A stretch of 64,000 nucleotides of DNA, taken from positions 1,178,001-1,242,000 of the forward strand of contig CAVZII010000005.1 in NCBI GenBank assembly GCA_963775275.1, in the 5' to 3' direction. The notes under the pieces are model-generated. The model saw only the letters and a list, made by a program, of their open reading frames with translations. It did not search any database and was not told where the DNA came from. The stretch is from JANWHQ01 sp963775275 (GTDB taxonomy: Bacteria > Pseudomonadota > Alphaproteobacteria > Caulobacterales > Caulobacteraceae). Both the position numbers and the translations under genes were made by a program. This document shows positions 32,557 through 41,454 of this stretch, piece by piece (positions within the stretch are counted from its first letter, which is position 1; each line of letters starts with the position of its first letter).

Positions 32557-33843
32557 TCACGGCAACAACGGCGACCACGCAGGATCGGACGCCGAGCCCG
32601 GATAGGGCACGGCGCGCTGAATCCGCCCGGTGATGTCCACCATCCATAAATGCGATTGGCCGCCCTGGGTTTCACGCTCGAACATGATGACCCGACCGTT
32701 GGGCGCCCAGGTCGGGCCCTCGTCGAGATAGCTGGTGGTCAGGATGCGCTCGTCCGAACCGTCCGGCCGCATGACGCCGATGTGGAAGGTGCCGCCGGTC
32801 TGCTTGGTGAAGGCGATGAACTCGCCGGACGGACTGAAGACCGGGGTGGTGTAGCGGCCGTCGCCGAAGGAGATGCGGTGAACGTTCGAGCCGTCGGCGT
32901 TCATCACATAGAGCTGTGGCGAGCCGGAGCGGTCGGAGTTGAAGACGATCTGTCCGTCGCCGGGCGAGAACGACGGCGAGGTGTCGATGGCCGGGTCGGA
33001 GGTCAGCCGCCTGGTGTCGCGCGTGCGAAGGTCCATCGAATAGACGTCGATGTTGCCGCCGCGCGCGACGGAGAAGGCGATCTTGGTCCCATCGGGCGAG
33101 AAGCGCGGCGCCATCACCATGCCCGAGAAGCGGCCGACGGTTTCCTGTCGGCCGGTCTCGATGTTGAGCAGGTAGACGCTGGCCCCGGTGGGCCGCAGCG
33201 CCATGTAGGTGATCTCCTGGCTGGAGGAGGAGAATCTCGGGCTCATCACCATGTAGGAGCCGTCGGTGAGGTAGCTGGGGTTGGCGCCGTCCTGATCCAT
33301 GATCGTCAGGCGCTTGACCCGGCTGGTCTTGGGCCCGCTCTCTGCGACGAAGACGATGCGCGTGTCGAAGTAGCCCTTCTCGCCGGTGAGCTTCTCATAG
33401 ACCTGGTCGGCGATCTTGTGCGCGACGCGGCGCCAGTTGTCCTCGGTGGAGGTGAACTGGAGGCCGAGGAGCTGGGACTGGGCCCCCACGTCCCACAGGC
33501 GGAAGTCGACCCGCAGGCGCCCGTCGATGTCGGCGGCCTGGCCGTTGACCAGGGCCTGGGCGCCGGAGGGCTTCCAGGCGTCGAACCTCGGCTGGACGTT
33601 CACGTCCAGGCTCTTCTCGCCGAAGGTCGACGGATCGAGCGGCCGGAACAGGCCGGAGCGCTCGAGGTCGGCGGACACCACCTTGGAGATGTCGGGGCCC
33701 ATGGGGCCGCCGAAGTCGGGGATGGCGATGGGCAGGGGCTGGACCGCGCCCTGGTTCACGTCGACCTCGGTCTGGGCCCGCGAGGCTCCGGCGAGCGGCG
33801 CGAGCGCGAGGCAGACGGCGGCAAGGAGGGTGCTCAGGCGCAT
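32557..33843 (-). CDS. tolB: Tol-Pal system translocation protein TolB
   Basis: A 428-residue periplasmic protein. After the signal peptide (MRLSTLLAAVCLALAPLAGA) comes an N-terminal alpha/beta domain, then a six-bladed propeller of WD40-like repeats (MSPRFSSSSQEITYMA; MAPRFSPDGTKIAFSV; TSPSFSPGDGQIVFNSDRSG; TTPVFSPSGEFIAFTK). TolB exchanges between TolA and Pal to concentrate Pal at the division site. It lies between tolA and pal as in other Proteobacteria. Confidence 0.95.
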   Translation of the reverse strand: MRLSTLLAAVCLALAPLAGASRAQTEVDVNQGAVQPLPIAIPDFGGPMGPDISKVVSADLERSGLFRPLDPSTFGEKSLDVNVQPRFDAWKPSGAQALVNGQAADIDGRLRVDFRLWDVGAQSQLLGLQFTSTEDNWRRVAHKIADQVYEKLTGEKGYFDTRIVFVAESGPKTSRVKRLTIMDQDGANPSYLTDGSYMVMSPRFSSSSQEITYMALRPTGASVYLLNIETGRQETVGRFSGMVMAPRFSPDGTKIAFSVARGGNIDVYSMDLRTRDTRRLTSDPAIDTSPSFSPGDGQIVFNSDRSGSPQLYVMNADGSNVHRISFGDGRYTTPVFSPSGEFIAFTKQTGGTFHIGVMRPDGSDERILTTSYLDEGPTWAPNGRVIMFERETQGGQSHLWMVDITGRIQRAVPYPGSASDPAWSPLLP

Positions 33844-33892
33844 GGGCGGTCTCTCCAGGTCGGCGGATCAAGTCTAGGCAAGCGCAGCGGCA

Positions 33893-34744
33893 TTAGCGAG
33901 CGCAGGCCTCCTTGGCGTTGAAGTTGACGATCATCTCGCGCCAGGACGCATAGTGGTCGGGGTTCAGCTCGGTGTAGGGCGCGCCGCGGCCCACTGCGGA
34001 CAACGCGCGCTGGGCGGCGGCGATCCAGATCGGGTCGCTGGTCAGCCGGCTGTCGCGGTCGGCGAGCTCGGGCGAGGCGGCCAGCCAGCCCTGGGGCGTC
34101 AGGCGGATGCGGACCTTGACGTTGACTCCCGCGGCGCCCTCGACCTGGCAATTGGGATTCCACAGCTTCTCGAGCTTGGAGACGAAGGCGGCGGTCTCGC
34201 TGGCGGACATGGTCTCGTCCTGGCCGTGGCCCTCCCGGGCGGCCAAGGCGGTCTGGGCCCGGTTGGCGCCGACACGGCCGGACGCGGCGCGGGTGGAGGG
34301 CGCCTGGGCCGAATCGTCGAGGCTGGAGAGGAGCGCGTCGAGGTCGAGCCCTTTCTGGGCGGCCTTGGCCGAGGCCGTGGACGCAGCGGGCTTGGGCGAG
34401 GCCGACGGCTTGGTCGGCGTCGGCTTGGCGGGTGCGGGCTTGGGCGTCTTGGAGGGCGCCGGCGGCGTGGGCGGCGCGGAGGAGACCGGCGCGGGCTCGG
34501 GCGGGGCGGTGGGGACCGGCGCCGGCGTCTCGGCGGGCGCCGGCTCGGGCGCCTGGATCGCCTGGGAGAGCTCGGCCGGCGGACCGCGGGTCACCAGGGT
34601 GACCGGCACGACGTTGCCGATCTTCATCGGCCTGGAAAGCCAGGGCCAGGCGATGACCGTCGCGGCGATGATCGCCGCGTGCGCCAGGGCGGAGGCGGCG
34701 AGCGCCGGAGAGATCCCGTCGCGGCGGCGCGCCACGGCGGTCAC
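33893..34744 (-). CDS. tolA: Tol-Pal protein TolA
   Basis: The GTG start at 34744 overlaps the tolR stop by 4 bases. The 283-residue protein has one N-terminal membrane helix (ALAHAAIIAATVIAWPWL), a long Pro/Ala/Lys linker crossing the periplasm (residues about 55-170), and a TolA/TonB C-terminal domain (WNPNCQVEGAAGVNVKVRIR; ASWREMIVNFNAKEAC). It transmits proton-motive energy from TolQR to TolB-Pal. The linker is low-complexity, as usual for the family. Confidence 0.9.
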   Translation of the reverse strand: MTAVARRRDGISPALAASALAHAAIIAATVIAWPWLSRPMKIGNVVPVTLVTRGPPAELSQAIQAPEPAPAETPAPVPTAPPEPAPVSSAPPTPPAPSKTPKPAPAKPTPTKPSASPKPAASTASAKAAQKGLDLDALLSSLDDSAQAPSTRAASGRVGANRAQTALAAREGHGQDETMSASETAAFVSKLEKLWNPNCQVEGAAGVNVKVRIRLTPQGWLAASPELADRDSRLTSDPIWIAAAQRALSAVGRGAPYTELNPDHYASWREMIVNFNAKEACAR

Positions 34745-35259
34745 GGCGACTGGCCGGCGGCCGGCCTCAGGTCGGGCGCGGCGCCGGCTGCAGGCTTGGG
34801 ACCGGAGGACGGCCCGCCGGTGTCGGTGATCAGGTTGATCTGGGTGAAGCCCGAGGCGCTGATCGCGGCCATGACCTGGGCCACGATCGCATAGGGCGCC
34901 TTGCCGTCGGCGCGCACATAGACGGGCTTGTCGTAGCCCGCGTTGGACACCAGCCGCAGACGTGGCGAAAGCTCGGCGAAGGGCGTCGGCTGGGCCTGGA
35001 CGTAGACCGACCCGTCGGCGCGCACCGTGATCGTCAGGGGCTCGTTGTCCTGGTTCAGTGACCCGGCCTCGGTCTTGGGCAGGTCCACCGGCACGCCCGC
35101 TGTCAGGAGCGGGGCGGAGATCATGAAGATGATCAGCAGGACCAGCATCACGTCCACCAGGGGCGTGACGTTGATCTCCGCCAGGGCGGCCCGGCGACCG
35201 CGCCTGCGGCGGCCGCGCCGGCCGCCCGCGGAGAAGGCGTCGTGGACGGAAAGGGCCAC
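34741..35259 (-). CDS. tolR: Tol-Pal protein TolR (ExbD family)
   Basis: A 172-residue protein with a basic N-terminus and a single membrane helix containing the essential Asp (INVTPLVDVMLVLLIIFMI). The periplasmic domain ends in a Pro/Gly/Ala tail. With TolQ it forms the proton channel of the Tol motor. It begins 3 bases after tolQ and overlaps tolA. Confidence 0.95.
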   Translation of the reverse strand: MALSVHDAFSAGGRRGRRRRGRRAALAEINVTPLVDVMLVLLIIFMISAPLLTAGVPVDLPKTEAGSLNQDNEPLTITVRADGSVYVQAQPTPFAELSPRLRLVSNAGYDKPVYVRADGKAPYAIVAQVMAAISASGFTQINLITDTGGPSSGPKPAAGAAPDLRPAAGQSP

Positions 35260-35262
35260 CGC

Positions 35263-35979
35263 TCAGCTCCGGTCCGTCCCGGCGACGCGCCGGGCCACCG
35301 CAGTGGAGAGGTCGTCGGCGAAGCCCTCCAGCCGGGCGGCGAACTTGGCCGCGTCGGTGGAGAACTTGTTGTAGAAGATGTAGGCGGGAATGGCCGCCAG
35401 CAGGCCCATGGCGGTGGCGAACAGGGCCTCGGCGATGGAGGGCGCCACCACCGAGAGGTTGGTGTTGCGCTCGAGCGCGATCGCCTGGAACGAGTTCATG
35501 ATCCCCCAGACCGTGCCGAAGAGGCCGATGAAGGGGGAGGCCGTGGCCACGATCGCCAGTGAGCCCAGGCCATCCTCCACCCTCTGGCTCTCGCGCGCGA
35601 TGATCGAGTCGAGCACCCGGTCGATGCGGGCCAGGAGGAATGCGGCCGCGTCCGCGCCGGCGGTTCCGCGCGCGCGCGCCTCGCGCCATTCGCGCAACGC
35701 CCCTTGAAGCATCCGCGGCAAGGCGTGACGAGGCCGCTCGCCCGCCTCGGCGGCGACCTCCTCGAGGGAGCGGCCGCCGCTCACCGACTCCTCGAAGCGG
35801 TTGGCATAGCTGTTCAGCGCCGAGATGCGGAACAGCTTGTCGATGATGACGGTCCAGGACCAGATCGAGGCCAGGCCCAGGCCGACCAGCACGGCCTTGA
35901 CCACCCAGTCGGCGCGCAGGAACACGGCCAGGGCCGAGAAGTCGTTGGCGCCCAGTTGGCCGGCGGAAACGATATCCAT
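35263..35979 (-). CDS. tolQ: Tol-Pal protein TolQ (ExbB/MotA family)
   Basis: The start is chosen at MDIVSAGQLG. Three membrane helices are visible (AVLVGLGLASIWSWTVII; LGSLAIVATASPFIGLFGTV; ATAMGLLAAIPAYIFYN). The ASPFIGLFGTVWGIM and EALFATAMGLLAAIPA segments are the conserved proton-path motifs. The protein has 238 residues. It is the first gene of the tolQRAB-pal set, with ybgC just upstream. Confidence 0.95.
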   Translation of the reverse strand: MDIVSAGQLGANDFSALAVFLRADWVVKAVLVGLGLASIWSWTVIIDKLFRISALNSYANRFEESVSGGRSLEEVAAEAGERPRHALPRMLQGALREWREARARGTAGADAAAFLLARIDRVLDSIIARESQRVEDGLGSLAIVATASPFIGLFGTVWGIMNSFQAIALERNTNLSVVAPSIAEALFATAMGLLAAIPAYIFYNKFSTDAAKFAARLEGFADDLSTAVARRVAGTDRS

Positions 35980-36040
35980 CGCGATCGGCTCTCTTCTCTG
36001 CTCTGGCCGCCTCGAGTGCTCGCGCGGCGTTGCGGTGAAA

Positions 36041-36502
36041 CTATGGCGCGGCGGCGCGCCGCTCCACCCCCAGGGCCTGCAAGATGTCTGCCGGAGGCCG
36101 GACCGGCCGCCCGTCGAGGCGAATGCAGACCACTTCGACCAGGGCCGAGGCGATCCGTTCAGCCCGGCCGGCGGCGGCGCGGTCGATCCCCTGGCGGATG
36201 ACGATGCGAGGGCCTTCCAGGCGCTCATAGACAGTGCGTATGACGAGCGCGTCATCCACCCGCGCGGCGCGGGTGAAATCGACCTCCATCCGCCGGACCA
36301 CGAAGGCGACCGGCTCGGGCCGGGCCCTGAGCTCGGTGTGGCTGACGCCCATCAGGCGCAGATAGTCCGAACGGCCGCGCTCGAAGTAGCGCAGGTAGTT
36401 GGCGTGGTAGACCACGCCCGTGAAGTCGGTGTCCTCGTAATAGACCCGGACCGGCAGAAGGTGCTCGCCGTCCTGGATGACGCCGGCGGTGGGCTCAGGC
36501 AC
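36041..36502 (-). CDS. ybgC: Acyl-CoA thioesterase YbgC (Tol-Pal-associated)
   Basis: A GTG start at 36502 gives a 153-residue hotdog-fold protein, and the frame upstream of it is a repeat sequence. YYEDTDFTGVVYHANYLRYFERGR holds the catalytic Asp of the 4-hydroxybenzoyl-CoA thioesterase class. Its place before tolQ is typical. It probably hydrolyses acyl-CoA or acyl-ACP at the inner membrane; its role in envelope maintenance is unsettled. Confidence 0.9.
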   Translation of the reverse strand: MPEPTAGVIQDGEHLLPVRVYYEDTDFTGVVYHANYLRYFERGRSDYLRLMGVSHTELRARPEPVAFVVRRMEVDFTRAARVDDALVIRTVYERLEGPRIVIRQGIDRAAAGRAERIASALVEVVCIRLDGRPVRPPADILQALGVERRAAAP

Positions 36503-36504
36503 CC

Positions 36505-36625
36505 GGCCCCCTTCCCCCGCTTCGCGGGGACTTCCCCCAGCGGGGGAAGATCTGGCTTGACGCAGACGCGAGATCCTCCCTCTCTGGGGGAGTGGGACCA
36601 CCCGAAGGGTGGTGGAGGGGGCGGG
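36505..36625. repeat. GC-rich palindromic intergenic repeat
   Basis: A run of palindromes lies between ybgC and ruvB: cccccgcttcgcgggg, acttcccccagcgggggaag and gaccacccgaagggtggt. It resembles the elements at 1551 and 56542 and is likely a lineage-wide intergenic repeat. It may attenuate transcription between ruvB and ybgC. Confidence 0.65.
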
Positions 36626-36637
36626 CTTGCGCCCGGG

Positions 36638-37678
36638 TCAGCCGTCTTCCTCCTCGAAAAGGCCGCCCTGCGGCGTCGGGGGCTGCCGGGCGGGCGCGGC
36701 GATGCCGAGGTGGGCGTAGGCCTTGGCGCAGGCCACGCGGCCGCGCGGAGTGCGCTGGATGAAGCCCTGTTGCAGGAGGAAGGGCTCGATCACGTCCTCC
36801 ACCGCGTCCCTGGCTTCGGCGATGGCGTAGGACAGGGTCTCGGCCCCGGCGGGGCCGCCGCCATAGTGCTCGATCAGGGCCTTGAGGTAGCGGCGGTCCA
36901 GGCCGTCGAGCCCGGCCTCGTCCACCTCCAGCCGCGCGAGAGACTGGGCGGCCATGATCCGGTCGATCACCCCGCCGGCCGCCTCGGCGAAATCGCGCAC
37001 GCGGCGAAGGAGCCGGCCTGCCACGCGCGGCGTGCCCCGGGCCCGCTCGGCGATCTCGCGTGCGCCCTCGCGGGTCAGGCGCGCGCCCATCTTGGCGCCG
37101 GCCTGGACCAGCACCTGCTCGAGCTCGGCCGGCTCGTAGAATTCCAGGCGAAGAGGGATGCCGAAGCGGTCGCGCAGCGGCGTGGCCAGGAGGCCGGCGC
37201 GGGTGGTGGCGGCCACCAGGGTGAAGGGGGCCAGGTCGATGCGGACCGAGCGGGCCGAGGGACCCTCGCCGATGATCAGGTCCAGGACATAGTCCTCCAT
37301 GGCCGGATAGAGGATCTCCTCCACCTGGGGCGCGAGGCGGTGGACCTCGTCGATGAAGAGGACGTCGTTGGGCTCGAGATTCGTCAGGATGGCGCCGAGG
37401 TCCGCGGCCTTGGCGAGCACGGGGCCTGAGGTGGCGCGAAAGCCGACGCCCAGCTCGCGGGCGATGATCTGGGCGAGCGTGGTCTTGCCGAGCCCGGGCG
37501 GGCCGAACAGCAGGACGTGGTCGAGCGCCTCGGCGCGGCCCCGGGCGGCGTCGATGTAGACCTTGAGGTTGGACTTGGCCTTCTGCTGGCCGACGAACTC
37601 CGACAGCGTCTGGGGCCTGAGCGCCCGGTCGGCGGTCTCGGCCGGCGCAGCCTCGGCGGAGACGAGGCGCGTGCTCAT
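36638..37678 (-). CDS. ruvB: Holliday junction branch-migration helicase RuvB
   Basis: A 346-residue AAA+ protein: LRPQTLSEFVGQ, Walker A GPPGLGKTT, Walker B LFIDEVHRL, sensor 1 LVAATTRAG, and an arginine-finger region LRDRFGI. The C-terminal winged helix includes GFIQRTPRGRVA. It forms hexamers that pump DNA through the RuvA-bound junction. The start overlaps the ruvA stop (ATGA). ruvC is not next to these genes. Confidence 0.96.
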   Translation of the reverse strand: MSTRLVSAEAAPAETADRALRPQTLSEFVGQQKAKSNLKVYIDAARGRAEALDHVLLFGPPGLGKTTLAQIIARELGVGFRATSGPVLAKAADLGAILTNLEPNDVLFIDEVHRLAPQVEEILYPAMEDYVLDLIIGEGPSARSVRIDLAPFTLVAATTRAGLLATPLRDRFGIPLRLEFYEPAELEQVLVQAGAKMGARLTREGAREIAERARGTPRVAGRLLRRVRDFAEAAGGVIDRIMAAQSLARLEVDEAGLDGLDRRYLKALIEHYGGGPAGAETLSYAIAEARDAVEDVIEPFLLQQGFIQRTPRGRVACAKAYAHLGIAAPARQPPTPQGGLFEEEDG

Positions 37679-38292
37679 CGGCCGAGCTCCTGCAAGGCGC
37701 CCTTGATCAGGGCGGGGATCTCGACAGCCTCGCCCAGGCGCGAGGCGGCCTGCTCGACCGAGCGGCGGGCCACAGCCTCGGCGACGCCCAGGCCCATCAG
37801 GGCGGCCACCGCCTCGCCGGCGGGCGTGGCGCGAACCGGATCGGCCAGGGCTCGCGCCTCGGCGTGGAAGGCGGCGACGGCCACCTCGGCCAGCGGCTTG
37901 TCCTTGAGCTCCACGACGATGCGTTGCGCGAGCTTGGGCCCGACGCCCTGGGCCCGGCCGACGGCGGCCTTGTCCTGCGCGGCCACGGCGCCGGCGAGCT
38001 GGCCCGGCGAAAGCACGTCCAGCACCGCCAGCGCGGCCTTGGGCCCCACGCCCTGGACGCTCAACAGGTGCACGAAGGCGCGCCGCTCGTCGCGGTCGAG
38101 GAAGCCGTAAAGACGCACGCCGGCCTGCTCGGACGTGATGGTCTCGATGTGGGCCGTGACCTCCTCGCCCGCGGCCGGCAGGCGCGAGAGGGTGCGCGCG
38201 CCGCAGCGCACGAGATAGCCCACCCCGCCCACGTCGATCAGGGCCTCCTCTTCGCCGACCTCGGCCAGGATCCCGCGCAGCCGGCCGATCAT
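37675..38292 (-). CDS. ruvA: Holliday junction binding protein RuvA
   Basis: The start is chosen at MIGRLRGIL, the conserved N-terminus, rather than upstream ATGs. The 205-residue protein has an OB fold (residues 1-64), helix-hairpin-helix motifs (LLSVQGVGPKAALAVL; AQGVGPKLAQRIVVELK) and the C-terminal RuvB-binding domain. It is translationally coupled to ruvB. Confidence 0.95.
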   Translation of the reverse strand: MIGRLRGILAEVGEEEALIDVGGVGYLVRCGARTLSRLPAAGEEVTAHIETITSEQAGVRLYGFLDRDERRAFVHLLSVQGVGPKAALAVLDVLSPGQLAGAVAAQDKAAVGRAQGVGPKLAQRIVVELKDKPLAEVAVAAFHAEARALADPVRATPAGEAVAALMGLGVAEAVARRSVEQAASRLGEAVEIPALIKGALQELGR

Positions 38293-38452
38293 GCGGAGGC
38301 CCTCGCAAAGGGGCCTCGCCGGGGCCTCTGGGGCCGGCTGTGGCGAATCGCGTTCGTCATGCGTTCTCATCATCACCGCTCATGGCGGGTTCCGAAAGGG
38401 TTTACATCGGCAAACCGGCGGGCAGAGGCTGGGCGTCCGGGAGGGCATCGGC

Positions 38453-38980
38453 GTGTCTCGAACAGTCGGCAAACGCCTTGCGATCGCGCTGCAGATGGGG
38501 GCTGCGGCCCTCACCGTCCTGGCCGCGGCCCTGCTCTGGCGCGGCGGCTGGCCGGCGTCCGCCCCGATCGCCGCCGACGGCGCCGCCGCTCGGCTCGCCC
38601 TGGCGGCGCGCTGGCTGCTCGCGCCCGCCTTCACGCTCTTCGCCGGGATCGCGGCGATCGCGGCCATGCGCTTGTTCAGCGCCCGCGCCATGGAGGGCGG
38701 CGAGACCGGCCAGGGCCGGTTCGTCGACATCACCTTGCGCTACAACCGCAACACCCTGGAGCAGACGATGCTGGCCGCCGTGGCCTGGGCGGGCCTGGCG
38801 CTCGCCCTGCCGGCGGCGGAGCTGACGCTGATCCCCAAGCTCGCCGTGCTATTCGTCATCGGGCGCGTCATCTTCTGGATGGGCTATCTCTTCGCGCCCT
38901 GGGCGCGGGCCTATGGCTTCGCCCTGACCTTCTATCCGACGGCGATCGCGCTGGTCTGGCTGGCGCTGAAGATCAGCTGA
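38453..38980 (+). CDS. MAPEG-family membrane protein
   Basis: From the GTG at 38453 the 175-residue protein has four membrane helices. The MAPEG signature RYNRNTLEQTMLAAVAWAGL links helices 1 and 2, and YLFAPWARAYGFALTFYP follows. MAPEG proteins include glutathione-dependent membrane enzymes, but bacterial members are mostly uncharacterised. It occupies the position next to ruvA where many relatives carry ruvC. It overlaps the convergent nucleoside hydrolase by 8 bases. Confidence 0.8.
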   Translation: MSRTVGKRLAIALQMGAAALTVLAAALLWRGGWPASAPIAADGAAARLALAARWLLAPAFTLFAGIAAIAAMRLFSARAMEGGETGQGRFVDITLRYNRNTLEQTMLAAVAWAGLALALPAAELTLIPKLAVLFVIGRVIFWMGYLFAPWARAYGFALTFYPTAIALVWLALKIS

Positions 38981-39872
38981 AGAGAGCGCGCTCGAGCCGC
39001 CGCGCCGTCTCCTCGGCGTCCACGTCCATGCAGAGCTCGGCGTTGGGCTCGCCCTCGAGCCGCAGCACATGGCCCGGCCGGTGGGGGTCGAGGCCCAGAC
39101 AGGCCGGCTCGAAACGGTAGAGATCGGGCCAGAGCGCCGCCCCGGCGGCTGTTGCATCGTGAGGCCGGCAGCCGTCTCCGCCCCAGAGCTTGCGGTGCAG
39201 CTCGATGTAAGGCGTCGCGGACTCCAGCATCTTGCGCGCGAGCGGGGTGCCGAGCCGGCGGGCCGCCTCCTCGAAGGCGCTGGCGGGCAGGAGTACGCGG
39301 CTCGTGACGTCCAGCGGCACCACGCGCGGGCGCACGCCGTTCAGCAGCACCCTCTGAAGGGCCTCCGGATCGCTCCAGGTGTTGAAATCGGCGCCGCCCT
39401 GGCCCAGGCCCTGGACTTCGAAGGCGCCGGCCATGACCACCGGCGACCAGCCATGGAAGGCGCGCGGGTCCTCGGGCAGGGCGTGGGCGAGATTGGTGAG
39501 CGGGCCGAGGAAGAGGCCGGCGATCCCTCGGCGCGCGGCCAGCGCGATCACGCCCGCGCCGTGCGGGCGCTCGAGCGGCGGCAGCTTGTGGCGGGGCGAA
39601 CCGCCGGCCCCGTTCATCCCATCGTGGCCGTGGCCCGGCCGGCGCTGCTCGAGCGGGCGCCCGGACAGGCCAACCCCCGCGCCGACGAAGATGTCCGGCG
39701 CGCAGCCGGACAGGCGCAGCATCCAGCGGGCGTTGGCCGCCGCCTGGTCGACCCAGGTATTGCCGAACACCCCGCTGACCGAGGCGATCTCGACGCCCGA
39801 GCGCGCCAGGGCGACCAGGGCGAGGGCGTCGTCGACGCCGCCGTCGGTGTCGATGTGCAGACGAAGGACCAC
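38973..39872 (-). CDS. Nucleoside hydrolase (IunH family)
   Basis: A 299-residue protein. LHIDTDGGVDDALALVAL is the N-terminal Asp cluster that binds Ca2+ and ribose. SVSGVFGNTWVDQAAANA, LGPLTNLA and GAFEVQGLGQGGADFNTWSDPEA match further active-site loops, and the C-terminal CRPHDATAAGAAL supplies the last Asp. It hydrolyses N-glycosidic bonds of ribonucleosides; base preference is not predictable. It is a stand-alone gene. Confidence 0.88.
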   Translation of the reverse strand: MVLRLHIDTDGGVDDALALVALARSGVEIASVSGVFGNTWVDQAAANARWMLRLSGCAPDIFVGAGVGLSGRPLEQRRPGHGHDGMNGAGGSPRHKLPPLERPHGAGVIALAARRGIAGLFLGPLTNLAHALPEDPRAFHGWSPVVMAGAFEVQGLGQGGADFNTWSDPEALQRVLLNGVRPRVVPLDVTSRVLLPASAFEEAARRLGTPLARKMLESATPYIELHRKLWGGDGCRPHDATAAGAALWPDLYRFEPACLGLDPHRPGHVLRLEGEPNAELCMDVDAEETARRLERALFS

Positions 39873-39908
39873 GCCCGATCCTACACCGGTCAGGGCGAGG
39901 CGGGGACG

Positions 39909-40655
39909 TCAGCCGGCGAGCTTCGCCAGCTCAGCCTCGTCCATCTCGTAGTTGGCGTAGACGCTCTGCACGTCGTCATCGTCGTCGAGGGCGTCGATCA
40001 GCTTGAGCACCTGCTGGGCCGCGTCGCCCGAGACGGGGGTGGTGGTCGTGGGCCGCCAGACGATAGCGGTGGACTTGGCCGGCCCGAGCCGCGCCTCCAA
40101 CGCCTCGGCGACCTCGTTCACCTGCTCGAAGCCGGCGGTGACCATATGGCCTTCCTCACCGGACTGGACGTCCTCGGCGCCCGCCTCGATGGCGGCCTCC
40201 ATGACCTGGTCCTCGGACCCGGCCTCGGGCGGATAGACGATCTCGCCCACCCGCTCGAACATGAAGGAGACCGCCCCGGTCTCGCCGAGGTTGCCGCCGT
40301 TCTTGCCGAAGGCGGCGCGGACATTGGCGGCGGCGCGGTTGCGGTTGTCGGTGAGCACCTCGACGATGAGGCCGACGCCGCCCGGGCCGAAGCCCTCGTA
40401 GCGGATCTCCTCCATGGTGTCGGCCTCGCCCGAATCGGCCTTTTTGATCGCCCGCTCGATGTTGTCCTTGGGCATGCTCTCGGCGCGCGCGTTGGCGACG
40501 GCCAGCCTGAGGCGCGAGTTGGCGTTCGGATCGGGCCCGCCGGCCTTGGCCGCGAGGGTGATGTCCCGCGAGAGCTTGGAGAACAGCTTGGACCTGATCT
40601 TGTCCTGGCGGTCCTTGCGGAACTGGATGTTCTTGAATTTGGAGTGTCCGGCCAT
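39909..40655 (-). CDS. yebC: YebC/PmpR-family protein
   Basis: An intact 248-residue protein beginning MAGHSKFKNIQFRKDRQD. The conserved blocks SRLRLAVANARAESMPKDNI, RYEGFGPGGVGLIVEVLTDN and the acidic VKLIDALDDDDDVQSVYANY-like C-terminus place it in the YebC family. YebC proteins were named as transcription regulators; more recent work assigns several to relief of ribosome stalling at proline runs. Proline-rich proteins are common in this window (Pal, TolA). Confidence 0.93.
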   Translation of the reverse strand: MAGHSKFKNIQFRKDRQDKIRSKLFSKLSRDITLAAKAGGPDPNANSRLRLAVANARAESMPKDNIERAIKKADSGEADTMEEIRYEGFGPGGVGLIVEVLTDNRNRAAANVRAAFGKNGGNLGETGAVSFMFERVGEIVYPPEAGSEDQVMEAAIEAGAEDVQSGEEGHMVTAGFEQVNEVAEALEARLGPAKSTAIVWRPTTTTPVSGDAAQQVLKLIDALDDDDDVQSVYANYEMDEAELAKLAG

Positions 40656-40754
40656 GGCGGGATATGGGGACCTTGCCGTTCGATCGAAGGGCGGGCTTCT
40701 AGCCCCGGCGGCCCCGGTTGGCCAGAGCCCGGCGTTCAGGTCCGGCCCGCAGAG

Positions 40755-41346
40755 CTAGCCTTCGAAGCCCTCGTCCACCCGCCCGACGACACCCTCGTGC
40801 ATCAGGAACACGGCGTCCTGGGGCGGGGCTGGGCTGGTCCAGGCCTCGTGCGATGGCAGGCCGGCGTAGAGCTGGCGAAGGACCCTGCCGGCGGCGCCGT
40901 GGGAGACCACGACCCGCCGTGCGCCGTCCTGGCGAGCCTCTTCGAGCCAGCCGGTGAGACGACCCGCCAGGGCCTCGTAGCTTTCCCCGCCGGGCGTGCG
41001 GCAGAACCATCCCGGGACGCCGATGACGCCCGGCGCGGCCGCCTCGATGTCGTCGCGGGTCAGTCCCTCCCACTGGCCGGCGCTGATCTCAACGAGCCGC
41101 TCGTCCAGCTCGACGGCGCAGTCGAGGTCGGCCTCCTCGCGCACGATCTCGGCGGTGCGCCGGGCGCGACCCTGGGGACTGGAGACGACGCGCCAACCCC
41201 TTGCGTCGCCGACGAGAACTCGCCAGCACCCTGCCCATGCGCCGCGCCTGGTCGATCCCACGCTCGGTCAGCGGGGAGTCCAGGCGGCCCTGCAGCCGGC
41301 CCTGGCGGTTGAACTCGGTCTCGCCGTGGCGGATGAGGAAGATCAA
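40755..41346 (-). CDS. Histidine phosphatase family protein (one apparent frameshift)
   Basis: LIFLIRHGETEFNRQGRLQG carries the phospho-accepting His of the phosphoglycerate-mutase superfamily. SPLTERGIDQARRMGRVLAS follows, and the rest (DARGWRVVSSPQGRARRTAE; VVVSHGAAGRVLRQL) lies in another frame. The break is gagttc on the coding strand (41216-41221), and removing one T joins LAS to LVGDARGW. The start is probably the TTG at 41346, giving about 196 residues. The substrate is unknown. Confidence 0.82.
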
Positions 41347-41454
41347 TTCGCGTCCGGGGGTGGTCGGGTTAGGGTCCTGTCCTAGGCGAGACCTCGGCCG
41401 CGCGGAACCGAATTCAGCGCAGGGGGTTGCGCCGGGTAAAGCCGGAGGGCGCCC

